A stretch of DNA of 64,000 nt from Eleusine coracana subsp. coracana (GCA_032690845.1 CM064424.1:50233511-50297510), one strand, 5' to 3'. Shown: positions 30,936 through 43,500, counted from the first letter of the stretch. Translations and numbers: made by a program. Notes: generated from the letters alone by a model not told the origin.

Positions 30936-31748
30936 TTGTGGACTTCGCTAATACCTTTACCAATGATCAATGATGATTGTGATGATTGTGTGGATGTGCC
31001 TAGTACTAGTGAGTGCCTAGATACTTCTAATGTTGACTTTATAGGTTGCTCTACTAGTGTGCCTAATATGATGAGTGATAATGATGTGTCTCTTGATCTT
31101 GCTTGCTCCACTAGCATGACTAGTATTGATGATGGTTGTGACTCTCTTGTTGATCTTGCTACTAGTTCTCTTGTTGAGGAGTTCTTTGCTTTTCATGCTA
31201 ATGATAATGAGGACTTACTTGACTCTCTTATTCACTTGCAAGGTATTATGGACAAGATTGCAGCAACTTCTTTTAAGCTTCCCAAGATTGTGATTGTCGA
31301 GAAGATCCTCTCCTTGCTACCGAGTAGCAAGCTCTTCTATGTCACCCTTGACCTTCTCATGGAGAAGAGTCTCTCTGTCGAGGACATGATCAAGATGCTC
31401 TTCAAGGATGAGGAGATCACCATGAGCATGACGAGGAAGGAGACATCCAAGGCAAACAATGAAGCATCTTCAAGCAAAGGGAAAGAAGTAGTTTTGAGCT
31501 CAAACCTCTTTGATCCCTCCACAAGTTTGCCTTGCAACAGCTTCTACAACTCCTTCGGAGCAAGACCCTCACCAAGTTCATCATTGAGTGCTTCGTCAAG
31601 CTCTACCTCAAGTGCCATTCCATGTTCTACTCCAAGCACATCGGGTGGACCAAGCATTGGCGTAGGGGGAGCACCAACAACAATTCTCGCTCGATCGTTT
31701 GAGATGATCAATCTCACCACTAAGGCTCCGGCGCCCCCACCTCCTTAA
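30936..31748 (+). pseudogene. gag-like region of A2
   Basis: This is a 270-codon open frame. The centre ('SLIHLQGIMDKIAATSFKL' and 'EKILSLLPSSKLFYVTLD') resembles the C-terminal half of a copia UBN2 gag. The usual N-terminal half and a CCHC knuckle are not seen. The first 90 codons are an acidic, Ser/Asp-rich stretch I do not recognise. The C-terminus is Ser/Pro-rich, ending in a proline run. It is likely a rearranged gag. Confidence 0.5.
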
Positions 31749-31826
31749 CCTCCTCCATCACAAGATCACCTTTGGCATCTTCGTCGAGCTCACCAACAGG
31801 ATCTCTTCTTTGAACTTAGTGAATTT

Positions 31827-32840
31827 GTGAGAAATCCGAATGATGACCTTTGTGAGAATCTCTTGAGCATTTATGATCTTGTGTGTAGGATAAACTCCTT
31901 CAGAGGTCTGCAAAGGCTTGCACCACATGAAGTGATTGACAAGCTCCTCCAGCAAATCACAACTCCTGAGAGGGGTTTCTTACTTGAGGAGGTAGTCAAT
32001 AGAAGGCATGAGCTCTCAATTGAGAGAGCAATGGAGATGATACTCGTGCTCCACTCACAAGTGGGACATGTGCTTGAGCACGTCACTAGCCTCTATGATC
32101 CTCCTCATTACTACATTGACCTCGACAGTGTACACAAGGGTGATGGTCATGGACATTGGAGGTATCGTGCTCCTCACTATCCTATCAGGAGGAGACTTCA
32201 GTACGGGATTGCAAGAATCCCTATCTATGAGGATGGTCTTATTGCTCGACACAATGAGGTTGGTGCTAGTCAATCATGTAATGCTTTGGATACTAATCCT
32301 TCTTCCTCTAGTGCTTGTCTTATGGCTACCACCAGGGTCAACTACAAGAGTGAAGGTACTCATAGGATTCTTGATAGTGGGTGCACTCAACATATGACTG
32401 GGAAGCCAACCATGTTCATTACCATTGATGAAGATGAAGACAGTGAGAAGGTGACTTTTGGGGATAACTCAAAGGGGAGAGTTAGAGGCTCGGGCAAGGT
32501 GGCTATCACAAATGACCTCCATCTCTCCAAGGTCTTTCTTGTGGAAACCCTCAACTTAAACCTCCTGTCTATTGGTCAACTATGTGACCTGGGTTTCAAG
32601 TGCACATTTGATGAGGATGGTGCAATGATTGAGAATTCAAAGAAAGGGTTAGTATTTCATGGAGTAAGGCATGGGAACTTATATGTCACAGACTTCAAAT
32701 CAAGCAATATGCCACTAAGTACTTGCCTATTCACTAAGGCATCCAAGGGATGGTTGTGGTATAGGAGACTGACACATGTTGGAATGAATCAGCTTAAGAA
32801 GATTGTCAAGAGGAATCTAGTTGAGGAATCAAGGATGTGA
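31827..32840 (+). pseudogene. Protease and pre-integrase region of A2
   Basis: An open frame of 337 codons. The first ~170 residues are unassigned. The copia aspartic protease active site is 'ILDSGCTQHMTG', about residue 180. A GAG-pre-integrase module follows ('LVFHGVRHGNLYVTDFKSS', 'GWLWYRRLTHVGMNQLKK'), containing the first histidine of the integrase zinc domain. The frame shifts at about 32837, where the next frame takes over. Confidence 0.75.
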
Positions 32841-33790
32841 CCTTTGAGAAGGATAGATTGTGCAACGCTTGTCAGGCGGGAAAACAGGTTGCATCGTCAT
32901 ATCCCACCAAGTCATTCATGTCCACATCTCGTCCCCTTGAGCTCTTGCATATGGACTTGTTTGGGCCAACACATTACAAGAGTCTGGGAGGTAATCTATA
33001 TTGCTTGGTGATTGTTGATGATTTCATGAGATACACTTGGACCTTCTTTCTTGTGGATAAATTTCAAGCTAGTGGTATCTTCAGAAGTTTGCTAGAAGAG
33101 CAAAGAATGAATTCCAGGCTAGCGTTGTGTAGCTAAGGAGTGACAATGGGACTGAGTTCAAGAACACCATAGTAGAGGAATATTGTGACAAGAAAGGCAT
33201 CAAGCATGAATTCTCTGCTACATATACTCCCGAGCAAAATGGAGTAGTGGAGAGGAAGAACAAGACGCTCACCACTCTTGCTCGTGCCATGTTGGATGAG
33301 TATGGAATTCATGAGAGGTTTTGGGCGGAGGCAATCAACATGGCTTGCTACACCTCCAACTTTGTCTATCTTCACCGGTTGTTGAAAAAGATGCCATATG
33401 AGCTATTGGTGGGACAGAAACCAAATGTTTCCTATTTCCGAGTCTTTGGCTGCAAGTGCTACATTCTCTAGAAGAGGACAAAGCCCGGGAAGTTTGATAG
33501 CAGAACTGATGAAGACATTCTTGTTGGATACTCAGGTACTTCTAAAGCATATATGATCTACAACTCAGCCACACGGTGTGTGGAAGAATCCTATGATGTG
33601 CAATTTGATGAGTCAAATGATTCTCAAAAGGAAGATGAATTTCATGAAGTAAACATTGAGGACGAGCCTATGAGGGAAGCTTTGAGGAACATGCCCGTGG
33701 GCGAGGTTTTACCCCACGATGTCAATGATGGTGATATTGATGAGCCCTCTACTCCACCACCTCAACCAACCTCCTCCTCCGAGGTGTAAG
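32837..33790 (+). pseudogene. Integrase of A2
   Basis: Frame 2 gives the cysteine pair 'CNACQAGKQ' and the first Asp in 'LELLHMDLFGPTHY'. Near 33130 the reading moves to frame 1, giving the second Asp in 'SDNGTEFKN' and the Glu in 'VVERKNKTLTTLARAM'. A TAG follows 'FGCKCYIL' near 33470 and a TAA follows 'PTSSSEV' at about 33787. It is broken by at least one frameshift and two stops. Confidence 0.8.
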
Positions 33791-34240
33791 AACCAACCCA
33801 AAATGCCACAAGTACACCCACTAGGTCCTCCCAAGTTTCATTGAGAGTGCACACACTGAATGATGATGAAACCCAAGTTAGAAGTGAGCCACAAGCCTCC
33901 CCACATACTTCTCCACAAACCACTTCTCTTAGCTCTTCACAAGATGTCCTTCCATCCACCTCAAGTTCTAAGTCCAAAACAAGAAAGCGTAAGAGTGACT
34001 CTCCCACCTCTCTTAGGATCCAAGACACTCATATATCAAGACAGCGAGCAATCCATGATGCACAAGATACTTCACCGAGAGCTCTTCCCACTTAAGAAAA
34101 ATACCATCCTAGACCCAAGGCCAACAACAAGGATCATTCACATGACTTGATCATTGGGAGTCCATCTCAAGGAGTAAAAACAAGGAGAAATCAATATAAT
34201 CCCAACTATGTGAGTGAAGAAAATGATGATAAGGCCATGT
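33791..34240 (+). pseudogene. Integrase-RT linker of A2
   Basis: This is the low-complexity Ser/Thr/Pro-rich linker expected between copia integrase and RT. Frame 1 is broken by TAA codons near 34093 and 34243. No domain is visible. Confidence 0.6.
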
Positions 34241-35265
34241 TGTAATTGAGAACTTCTCTTTCGTCTCTATGATTGAGCCCATTACCATTGATGAAGCTAT
34301 GGATGATCACAAATGGATTATAGCCATGCAAGAAGAGTTGAACAACTTCAAGAGGTGCAAAGTATGGAAATTGGTTGAGAGGCCTAAGAATCATAATGTG
34401 GTTGGCACCAAGTAGGTATTCAAGAACAAGCAAGATGAGAAAGGAGCAATTGTGAAGAACAAGGCTCGCCTAGTGGCTAAGGGATACTCTCAAGTGGCGG
34501 GGATTGGCTCTGAAGAAACCTTTGCTCCCGTGGCCCGTCTTGAAGCTATTCAGATCTTACTTGCCTATGCATCACACAATGTCTTCAGGCTCTTTTAAAT
34601 GGATGTCAAAAGTGCTTTCTTGAATGGAGAGATCAATGAGAAAGTCTACGTGGAACAACCTCCGGGGTTTGAGGACCCAAAACATCCAAGACATGTATAC
34701 AAATTGAAGAAAGCTCTCTATGGCCTCAAGCAAGCACCAAGAGCATGGTATGAACACTTGAGGAACTTCCTTCTCAAGATTGGTTTCAAGATTGGATGCA
34801 TTGATAGCACATGTTCACAAGACATGTCAGGAAGGATCTCTTTGTGTGCCAAATCTATGTGGATAATATCATCTATGGGTCAACCAATGTGAAGTTCAAT
34901 GAAGAGTTTCGGGAAATGATGGCAAAGGAATTTCAAATGTCAATGATTGGAGAGTTGCATGTGTTCCTTGGTTTCCAAGTCAAACAACTGAGAGAAGGAA
35001 ATTTCAGCTATCAAGAAAAGTATACCAAGGTCCTTCTCAAGAGATTCAACATGGAGAATTCCAAGCCTTTGCACACACCTATGGCAACAAGAAAACCCTT
35101 AGATGATGATGTGAAAGGGAAACCGATGAATCCCAAGCTCTATAGATCCATGATTGGTTCTTTGCTCTATCTCACCGCTGCAAGACCAAATATCATGTTT
35201 AGTGTGTGCTTATGTGTACGCTACCAAGCAAATCCAAAAGAGTCACACTTGAAGGCCATGAAGAG
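34241..35265 (+). pseudogene. Reverse transcriptase of A2, cut by element C
   Basis: Copia RT pieces read 'KARLVAKGYSQVAGI', 'MDVKSAFLNGEINEKVYVE', 'PPGFEDPKHPRHVYKLKKA' and 'LYGLKQAPRAWYEHL'. After a frameshift near 34800 comes the palm motif 'QIYVDNIIYGSTN', where the second catalytic Asp is Asn. Stops lie near 34412 (TAG) and 34596 (TAA). It ends at 'NPKESHLKAMK', where C is inserted; the frame resumes at 39868 ('RIIRYLKYTP'). Confidence 0.85.
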
Positions 35266-36035
35266 TGATGTAGATATGGCCCGATCTTCTGAGAGGTAAG
35301 GGAATAAACTCGAATTTGGGGAACTCGGCGTCGACGACCCGGCTTGAATCAGACACGATCCAACCCCGCAACCATTACACCAAGCACAACTTGATTGTTC
35401 CTGCAAGCGAAATCGAGAACACAAGCAAGAGAGGATAAACACGCAATCTGAAATTGCAAATATGGATGAAAGTGAATCACAAGAAAAGGTTCAAGCTCTA
35501 AACATAAAAGGACTAATCGCCACAGTGGTGTAGAACAAGAACAGGGGCCCTGGATTACAGTAAAAGGACTTGTCGCCACAGTTACAATAATTCAATCAAG
35601 TTTCTCTCCGGAAAACTGAACTAAACAAAACCTGAAACTAAAAGACGGCAGCTACTGAGTTTATGTAGGAAACAAAGACGTCCTAGGGTTGGGGGCGACC
35701 AGGGGGGGGGGGGGCGCCCACAACATGGGCTTAAGGCCCGACACGATACATGGCCATGTTGGCCCAAAATAGGTGGCACAACACCTTGTCATGGTCACAT
35801 ATTATGACTCACGACCCTTCTGGAGCTCGGACCAGAACCAAAACAACGGCGTCGTCATCCCCTTTCCAATGCATCAAAGAACGCCTTGTTTGGACGTCGG
35901 ATGTGGGAGATATCATCAAAACCGTGAAGGGGTGTCGTCTGAATCTGAGACGAACATGGCGACCGAATTGGTGACGACTTGTAACTTGGGGAAGGCCATG
36001 ATATGCGTGTATCCAGCATGGTGATATCCTCATCA
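35266..36035 (-). repeat. C 3' LTR
   Basis: 770 bp, nearly identical to 39101-39862. It has a G12 run at about 35702-35713 where the other LTR has six. The gag-protease frame overlaps the LTR start. Confidence 0.88.
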
Positions 36036-36954
36036 TCCCCCCCTTCTTGAATTGGAGTCGCCCTCGACTCCATCTCAGCATCAATCTCCTGCAAAAGGTT
36101 AGTACTAGCAGAATGCAAAGTACAAGATACATGATCATCGATAGAAGATATATCATGACAAAGCATAGTATAGCAAGGTGCATCATGATTATCACAAAGT
36201 TCAGTAACAGTAGATGTCATAGCAAGAAAAGCACCTCCCTTTAACTGAATAGCCTTATGTTTAACATCAAAAAGTTGTTTGTTATCATGTTTATTCTCAG
36301 TATTTTCAGCAAGCAGTTTAAAATGATTTCTAATATCAGCAGGTAATAACGGACGCAAAGTAATATTCCTGTCCTTATGCATGAATGTATATGTATTAGT
36401 TCTACCATGGTGGGCAGCATCCGTATCATATTCCCATGGACGGCCTAATAAAAGCATAGGTACAACATAAAAATCAGCAAAGTCTTGATAAGAACCTATT
36501 GAAAAGTGTATGCGTGCTGATCGAGTTACCTGTGCCGTACCACTATTGTTGAACCATTTGATGTGGTAGGGCTGATGTAGTGCATGCGTGGTCAAGCCAA
36601 GTTTGCTTACCAAATTAGAACTTACCAAGTTGTTACAGCTCCCAGTATCAATGATGGTGAGAACACGGTGGTCCGCAACAATGAGGTACATGTAGAATAA
36701 ATTGTTGCGTTGTTGTTCTTCCTCTTGTCCCACCCGAGTGGTCAACACACGCTGTACAATGAGGCTAGGAAAGCCCACGGTGGCAGCAATAGAATCAATG
36801 GCGGTAGTCTCCTGCTCCTCCGTCGAATCTGCAACAAGGTTAGGCATACGAGCAAATTCATCTTCAACATCACTAGAACTTTCATACCCATCAGCGGTAG
36901 CGATGAAAGCACAATGACTAGGGCAATCCTTCATGACATGTCCCATGCCCTTAC
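35855..36954 (-). pseudogene. Zinc knuckle, protease and tail of C
   Basis: The frame continues after a TAG at 37016-37018. It encodes a knuckle with His/Cys spacing 'CKGMGHVMKDC', an acidic spacer, and an aspartic protease ('VLTIIDTGSCNNLVSSNLV', 'LLLGRPWEYDTDAAHHG'). Instead of RT, the frame passes directly to 'EIDAEMESRATPIQEGGDD', the tail that follows integrase in element B ('ELESRTTPLQEGEDDEDI'). It then runs into the LTR, stopping at 35855. The junction keeps the frame open, so the deletion may define a family rather than a dead copy. Confidence 0.75.
36036..36056 (-). other. Polypurine tract of C
   Basis: Antisense 'CAAGAAGGGGGGA' directly precedes the 3' LTR start TGATGAGGAT. Confidence 0.75.
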
Positions 36955-37015
36955 AGCGGTGGCAAATAATGGTGATGGAGGAGCCACTCCTAGTACCGAA
37001 AGTAGTAACCTTCTT

Positions 37016-37978
37016 CTAGTGTTGGTGCTGCACACTAGACGATTGCGCTGCAGAAGTAGGCGCAAGTGGAAAAGTTGTTGCTGGTGTCTTAGCAACATGA
37101 CTCTTCAAGTTCTCTACTCCAGTGCATTGCTGGAGATATTGCTCAGTGTTGGACCTGCAAGATTGTTGTGGAAGGCGTCCCTGTACTTCTCGTTCAGCCT
37201 TAAGAGCAATATGATACAATTGGCTGAACCTATTCCACTCTTTATAGTCAACAATATTCTGGATATCACGGTTCAAACCACCAAAAAATCTAGCACTAGT
37301 TTCAACATCATCTTCATGTATATCACAACGTGCTAAACCAATAAGCAATTCCTGATAATATTCCTCTACTGTTTTACTACCTTGTATTAAAGATTGTAAT
37401 TTCAAACGTAAATCACGTTGGTAATAAGGAGGAACAAAATGAGATTTCATGCGTTGTTTCAAAACAGGCCAAGAGGCAGGTATAGCAGCATTAGTATTGC
37501 AAAGATCACTCCACCAAAAGAGAGCAAAACCTGTAAACTCACTAGTAGCAAGTCTAACTCTATGCTCAGCAGGAACTAAATGAGAATTAAATTTCTGTTC
37601 AACAGCAAGTTCCCAATCTAAGTATGCTTCAGGATCAGCACTACCGGCAAAAGGTGGTATGTTAAATTTGGGCTTAACAAAAGTATCAGTATTACCACGA
37701 TTGTTATTACCTCCCATACCGTGTCGATTACAGTGAAGACGGTCTGCATCACGGTCAAAATCATCATTAGTAGCAGCTCGTTGTGGTAGAGGTCGTCGTT
37801 CAACATCCTCAATGCGGTGGACAACAGTGTTGATGTGACCCATCAACTCGGCAAACTTCGTTTCCATGAATGTACGCTGGTCCGCAAGAAGCTTCGTGAG
37901 CTCGGCCTTGGAGATACAATCATTGAAGTCTGTAGGGGACTCCAACTCTCCAGGTGTCCCTTTCCCTTTCTCTGACAT
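37016..37978 (-). pseudogene. gag: gag of C
   Basis: The likely start is 'MSEKGKGTPGE' (37978); an in-frame upstream ATG at 37990 also exists. The retrotransposon gag domain is complete by eye: 'FNIPPFAGSADPEAYLDWE', 'FTGFALFWWSDLCN', 'MKSHFVPPYYQRDLRLKLQ', 'FFGGLNRDIQNIVDYKEW'. A TAG ends it before the zinc knuckle in the same frame, fitting a CAG-to-TAG change. Confidence 0.82.
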
Positions 37979-37990
37979 GGTTAAAAGCAA

Positions 37991-39087
37991 AAGACAAGAC
38001 TAAACAAAAAGATTAGCCCTATCAACTAGCAGGCAACAGAGGGTGTAGAAAGTGGAAAACAATATCAGAAGCAATGTATCACAATCTTGCAAGTGTTCTT
38101 ACCAAAGCCAAACAGGTCGACACAATCTGTAGTTGAGATTGAGTGTAATAGTTGCAAGGAAGAAACCTGTGCTGCAATATGTATAGCTTGGAAGGCTAAT
38201 ATGTATGTCAATGCAACACAATTCAATAACAGATAGTAGCACTGAATAAATGTCCAAAGTAGTGTCCTAATTGCTGGCAAAAGAATTGTGTTTAAAAACA
38301 GTTGTGACAGCAAGAACAATGGCAAAGGCAGTAAGGATCAAAACAGACTTCACAGACTTAGAATTTTTAGGGGGGGGGGGGGGGGGGGGTGCAAATCAAA
38401 ATCTTGATTTTTTTGTATGATTTTTCCACTATTTTTCTGTGATAGAGGAACACAAAGGAAGGAACCACAAGAAGTTTCAACTCAAACAGAGGGAAAACAA
38501 AGGGTAGGCAAAATCTCAAAGTTTCACCAAAAGCGCTATTTTTGACTTCACAATTTTTTTTCTTTTTTTTCCCGATTTTTTTTGAATTTTTTGACGAGGG
38601 CACACAGGGCGGAGCCGAGTGTGGGTATGCTCAACTTTGAGTCAAGAATCTGCTGTAAAAAGTTTAGCCCAATCGAAGCAACGAGCGAAAAGTTATACCT
38701 GTTTTACCGAAGGTATGTCAAGATAGGGTGTGAGGGGTGAGGGGAGGGGGCAACAAAATCGGGTAGGGTTTTTTTGTTGGCAACAGATTGTGGGTGTGGT
38801 GGGTGGGTGACACGATGGTAAATCCAATGGAAAACACGATGGTGATGGTGGTGTGCAGTGGAGATCAAAACACAAACCGAATCGAAACACAAATTCAAAC
38901 CAACGACTGAACTTGACTAGGACACAAACTCAACACTACGGACTCTGAAATTAAATTATGCAAAGGATAAACAATGTCTGGGATGGTGGGCAAATATTTT
39001 TTTGTAGGCTTTTTCATGGACAAAAGGTGATGAACACAAACGAATCTAAAGGGAAGAACACGATAATACCTCACGGGGAGCCTAGGA
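37991..39087 (-). other. Leader of C, non-coding
   Basis: 1.1 kb between the PBS and gag. It contains a G20 run (38370-38389) and AT/GT-rich simple sequence. The small ORFs at 38367-39206 show no protein character. Confidence 0.7.
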
Positions 39088-39100
39088 ATCTGATACCACT
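39088..39100 (-). other. Primer-binding site of C
   Basis: Antisense AGTGGTATCAGAT lies directly against the 5' LTR end at 39101, a tRNA-iMet-type PBS. Confidence 0.8.
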
Positions 39101-39862
39101 TGATGTAGATATGGCCTGATCTTCCGAGAGGTAAGGGAATAAACTCGAATTTGGGGAACTCGGCGTCGACGTCCCGGCTTGAATCAGACACGATCCAACC
39201 CCGCAACCATTACACCAAGCACAACTCGATTGTTCCTGCAAGTGAAATCGAGAACACAAGCAAGAGAGGATAAACACGCAATCTGAAATTGCAAATATGG
39301 ATGAAGTGAATCACAAGAAAAGGTTCAAGCTCTGAACACAAAAGGACTAATCGCCACAGTGGTGTAGAACAAGAACAGGGGCCCTGGATTACTGTAAAAG
39401 GACTTGCCACCACAGTTACAATAATTCAATCAAGTTTCTGTCTGGAAAACTGAACTAAACAAAACCCGAAACTAAAAGATGGCGGCTACTGAGTTTATGT
39501 AGGAAACAAAGATGTCCTAGGGTTGGGGGTGACCAGGGGGGCGCCCACAACATGGGCTTAAGGCCCGACACAATACATGGCCAAGTTGGCCCAAAATAGG
39601 TGGCACAACACCTTGTCATGGTCACATATTATGACTCACGACCCTTCTGGAGCTAGGACCAGAACCAAAATGACGGCGTCGTTGTCCCCTTTCCAACGCA
39701 TGAAAGAACGCCTCGTTTGGACGTCGGATGTGGGAGATATCATCAAAACCGTGAAGGGGTGTCGTCTGAATCCGAGACGAACGTGGCGACCGAATTGGTG
39801 ACGACTTCTAACTTGGGGAAGGCCATGATATGCGTGTATCCAGCATGGTGATGTCCTCATCA
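39101..39862 (-). repeat. C 5' LTR
   Basis: 762 bp, plus-strand ends TGATGTAGATATGG and GATGTCCTCATCA. It is highly similar to the 3' LTR. Confidence 0.88.
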
Positions 39863-39867
39863 ATGAG

Positions 39868-40411
39868 GATAATAAGATACCTCAAGTACACACCTACCAT
39901 GGGTTTATGGTATCCTAGAGGAACAAGCTTTGATTTACTTGGGTATTTGGATTCGGACTTCATGGGTTGCAAAGTGAATAGGAAGAGTACATCGGGAGGT
40001 TGCCAATTTCTTGGAAGATCTCTAGTATCTTGGAGCTCAAAGAAGCAAAACTCGATGGCTCTATCTACAGCGGAAGTGGAATACATGGCGGCGGGAGCGT
40101 GTTGTGCCCAACTTCTCTACATGAGGCAAACACTCTCGGATTATGGCCTCAAGTATACTCAAATGACACTATATTGTGATAGTGAGGTGGCAATCAAGAT
40201 GGCTCTCAAAACTGGCGATCATGGTCATGCAAAGCACATTCAAGTGAGGCATCACTTCATAAGGGATCATGTTGAGAAAAAGGACATCGAGTTGGTGAGC
40301 GTGCGAACTCATGAACAATTGGCGGATATCTTCACCAAGCCACTCGATGAGAAGATCTACAACAAGCTAAGGGGAGAACTCAATGTTCTCGACCTCTCCA
40401 ACTTCACATGA
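39868..40411 (+). pseudogene. RNase H of A2
   Basis: The A2 pol frame resumes here after C: 'RIIRYLKYTPTMGLWYPRG'. Copia RNase H follows with catalytic acids in 'LGYLDSDFMGCK', 'ALSTAEVEYMAAG' and 'LYCDSEVAIKMA', then the typical C-terminal 'QLADIFTKPLDEKIYNKL'. The stop is TGA at 40409-40411. This stretch is open throughout. Confidence 0.88.
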
Positions 40412-41751
40412 GTAACCCTTAAGCTTGTCCTTTGTAAATATGTATAGTGTTTGTTTGTTTTGTTGTTTGTATCTTTGTTTGTGCTTGTTTCTCTTCTTTT
40501 GTAGGTTGACTTCGGACCTTCTTGAGATAGCAATGGACATGGGTTAAGCTTGGGAAGGTGGTTCATGGTGTACCCAAGGCTTTGAAGAATGGTCCATTGT
40601 GAGTAAGCTTGAGAAGGGAACAACTCGTTGTTGACTCTTTGGTTTGTAGCGGTTCTCTCTCTTTTCTTTTGTATCACATCATGCATTGTATACTTGTTGG
40701 ATCTGCATTCATGCATCTTTGCATTGTGATACCATACATGCTCCTAAGCATGCGTCTAGGGGGAGTTGCTCATTTACAATGTGAGTACAGGATTCTCTAG
40801 ATGATCAAATAGTGATATTTGTGCTTCATGCCCATTGAGCCATGTTCAACCGAGCTTCAAGGTTAAATCTATTTGCACGGCTCAAACACAAGTGGCTCAT
40901 ACATTTCCACCTCTCAAATGACTAACCCTTGCATATTTGAGAAAATATTTTGTTGAGTCATGAGTGTAGGGGGAGCTACGGTGGAACGCCATTACGATCA
41001 AGGAGGAACACCATGAAAGGGGGAGTTATCCTAACTCTTGCCAACTATCTTATGCCTCTTGGTTCCGTTATGTTTTGGTGTGGTTTTTGGTGATAGATGA
41101 CAAAGAGGGAGAAGGAACATGAAGATCCAAAAGCCAAGCTTAAGTTGAGAACACAAAAAGGGAGAAAAGAACATGAAGATCAAATGTAGATGAGAAGGAG
41201 AGAAGAACATATGAAGATGAGAAGGAGAAAAGAACATGAAGATACAAGCAAGCTATGAGGTGACAAAGAGGAGAACACGAAGCAAATGGTGCATGTTCAC
41301 TTGAAGTACACATGAAGATCACATCAAGATGAACATCTACACCAACATGGAGAAGAACAACGATAGTGCATGTCTACGGTGACAATATACATCTTCACCA
41401 ACATGAACATCTACACCAACATGGAAAGAACAACGACGGTGCATGTCTACGGTGACAATATATATCTTCACCGACTTGAGCATCTGCGTGCTTGGTATGT
41501 GTCTACTTCAACAAGATCCTCAATCACGACACCAAACGAGCGCAAATTTCAGCTCAAGATTGACATCCAAGTGCACTAAATAAGTGGGTAGTTCTCCCTC
41601 AACACCTAGCACATCCTAAGGGGGAGACTACTTCCAATGTAAGGACCAAGATATGCCTTCCAATACTTTCTTTTCCTTTGGTTCTTTTTTGCTCGTCTGT
41701 TTTGGATCATCATAAGTAGTGGTTGTCATCCATCACCAAAAAGGGGGAGAT
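40412..41751 (+). other. A2 3' non-coding region and PPT
   Basis: No supported ORF. It holds AAGAACATGAAGAT-type direct repeats (41150-41250) and a 74-bp tandem duplication ('ATGAACATCTACACC' at 41329 and 41403). The PPT 'AAAAAGGGGGAGA' is at 41739-41751. A long region like this after pol is normal in SIRE elements. Confidence 0.75.
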
Positions 41752-43500
41752 TGTAAGGATCATGACCATTGAGGTCATCCCAAGGTATGATGTTTTGGTG
41801 ATGAATGACAAATATGAAATACAACTAATGTCTACACGAGTGTTGTTCGTGTAGGAAACCTTTTCTACCTTATGATGATTGTCGATGACATCCTTGGTGA
41901 TTAATGACAATGACCACAAGCATGGAGGCTTGATGATCTTGATGGAGTCCAAGGGTTGATGAAGATGGATCAAGGCTAAGGACAAGCTACGGAGAAAGTG
42001 TTGGGTACACTTGCCTAGTTGTTAGGGCTTTGAGTCCATAGGAAAAACTGAACTATCAAGGGGGTCTAGGTCATTCTCTTAGGTCATGTCTAGTCGGTGA
42101 TGTGCAAGGTTGCTCAGTGAAATCACAGGCACTAGTTGACAGTGGAGAAGCCAAGGAGCTGTTCGAAGAAGCCGGGAAACAAAGTCAAGCGAGGACGAGG
42201 AGTTTTAGCTTCAGGATGAAGTGACCGGATAGAGGGGTCAGTGGTGACCGGACTGTATGGTCACTCAGAGGTTTTGTTCGGAGGCTACAATGACTTAGCG
42301 AGGAATCTGTCTATGCTAGAGTCTATACAGACCGGACGGTCCTGTCAGTACGACTTGCACAGGGCAGAGAGGAAGCCAGCACCGATATGTTTCTGGACTA
42401 GAGGACGGTCCGGTCAGCTGACCATACGGTCTGGTCAACGGATGTCAGTAGAGGGGTCACAGCCGTTGGAGCTCAAGTTGCAGTGATCGGACGGTCCGGT
42501 CAGGCAGTGACCGGACTATACGGTCAGTAGCCCCAGAAAGCTGATTTCATGGAGCAACAGCTAGTTTGAGGTTGGGAGCCTATATAACTTTGTTGTTGGG
42601 GTCTTTGCGACTTCTCTTGGCTAGTGGAATACTTGAGAGCATTTGGTAAGGTCCAAGAGGAAAAGAGGAGAGCACTAGGAGAAGATATTGCATATCTTGA
42701 GAGTGCTTGTGAGAGTAACAAGGAGCGATCTTGCACATCTAAGGCTAGGGTGTCCTTGAGGGTGTGATCTAGGTTGTTACTCTTGGTCTATGGTGAGACC
42801 TATACATGTTAGGTGTCGGTGATCGAGCCTATCGTGATTGGTTGTGAAGGCCATCACACGTTTGTACACGGTTTCAGCCCGCTGGTGAAAGGGGCATCAA
42901 TAGTGAGCGCCCGTGTCGGCTCGGGGATTCCGGCAAGTTCTCGAGGGAGGCGAGCTTGTGCTTTAGTAGCAGCAGTGATGCACACTGTGTCTTCACTCGG
43001 GGAGTGATTGCGGGCTCGTGGGCGAGAACTCCACTTGGTGGCGGGAGGGACTGGAACTCCGGCAGGAGTGGTCTATCGAGGAGTAGGGGAAGGCGCCATC
43101 CTTCCTAGACCTTGGGAAAAAAATCATCAGCCATCTCTTACTCTACTCCTTACTTTGATGCATTACTTTCCATATTTACATACCGTGTTGTTCATGCTTG
43201 TGTGCTTGTCTTATTCTAGTTGATCACCTTGTAGACTTGCATGAATAGGTTTCGTGCTTGCTAGTAGTGTTTGAGCTTCCGCATTTGGTCACTAGCTTGC
43301 ATAGGAGTTGTATTGCCTTTGTGTGATCCACTAGTATGCTTAGGTTGTTGTTCCTTTCATAGGTTCATTATCTTGCTAGTGTGATCACCACTAGGATTGT
43401 GTAGGAGTTGTTTTGAGTGGTCGGTTCTAGGAATTGGTGAATTTGGTACATAGTGCGAGTTCCCGATTCACCCCCCCCTCTCGGTCACTCGGTCCTTTCA
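41752..43500 (+). repeat. A2 3' LTR
   Basis: It starts TGTAAGGATC and ends TCCTTTCA. TATA box CTATATAAC is near 42580. The ORFs at 42241-43223 are LTR shadows. Confidence 0.88.

Larger units (their letters stand above)
35266..39862 (-). mobile_element. C: CRM-like gag-protease-only gypsy element, antisense
   Basis: The plus-strand ends are TGATGTAGAT and GTCCTCATCA. The LTRs are 35266-36035 and 39101-39862. Flanks AAGAG (35261-35265) and ATGAG (39863-39867) form a 4-of-5 duplication. The internal 3.07 kb carries gag and protease only, and the frame runs into the 3' LTR, as in CRM-type chromoviruses. RT, RNase H and integrase are absent, so it must rely on a partner's enzymes. Confidence 0.85.
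28611..43500 (+). mobile_element. A2: SIRE-type copia element, decayed (hosts C)
   Basis: The outer LTR copies begin TGTAAGGATC and end TCCTTTCA. The PBS TGGTATCAGAGCC lies at 30777-30789, a PPT at 41739-41751. Gag-like, protease, integrase, RT and RNase H pieces follow copia order (integrase before RT). Long LTRs, 'CCGGACNGTCCGG' palindromes and a long 3' non-coding region fit the SIRE/Maximus lineage (Opie/Ji relatives). The flanks read ATACT (28606-28610) and ACACT (43501-43505), a 4-of-5 duplication. Element C interrupts it at 35266-39862. Confidence 0.85.

Noticed and set aside
38370..38389. Telomere- or G-quadruplex-type element
   Set aside because: A plain G20 run in a retroelement leader; no telomeric repeat units.
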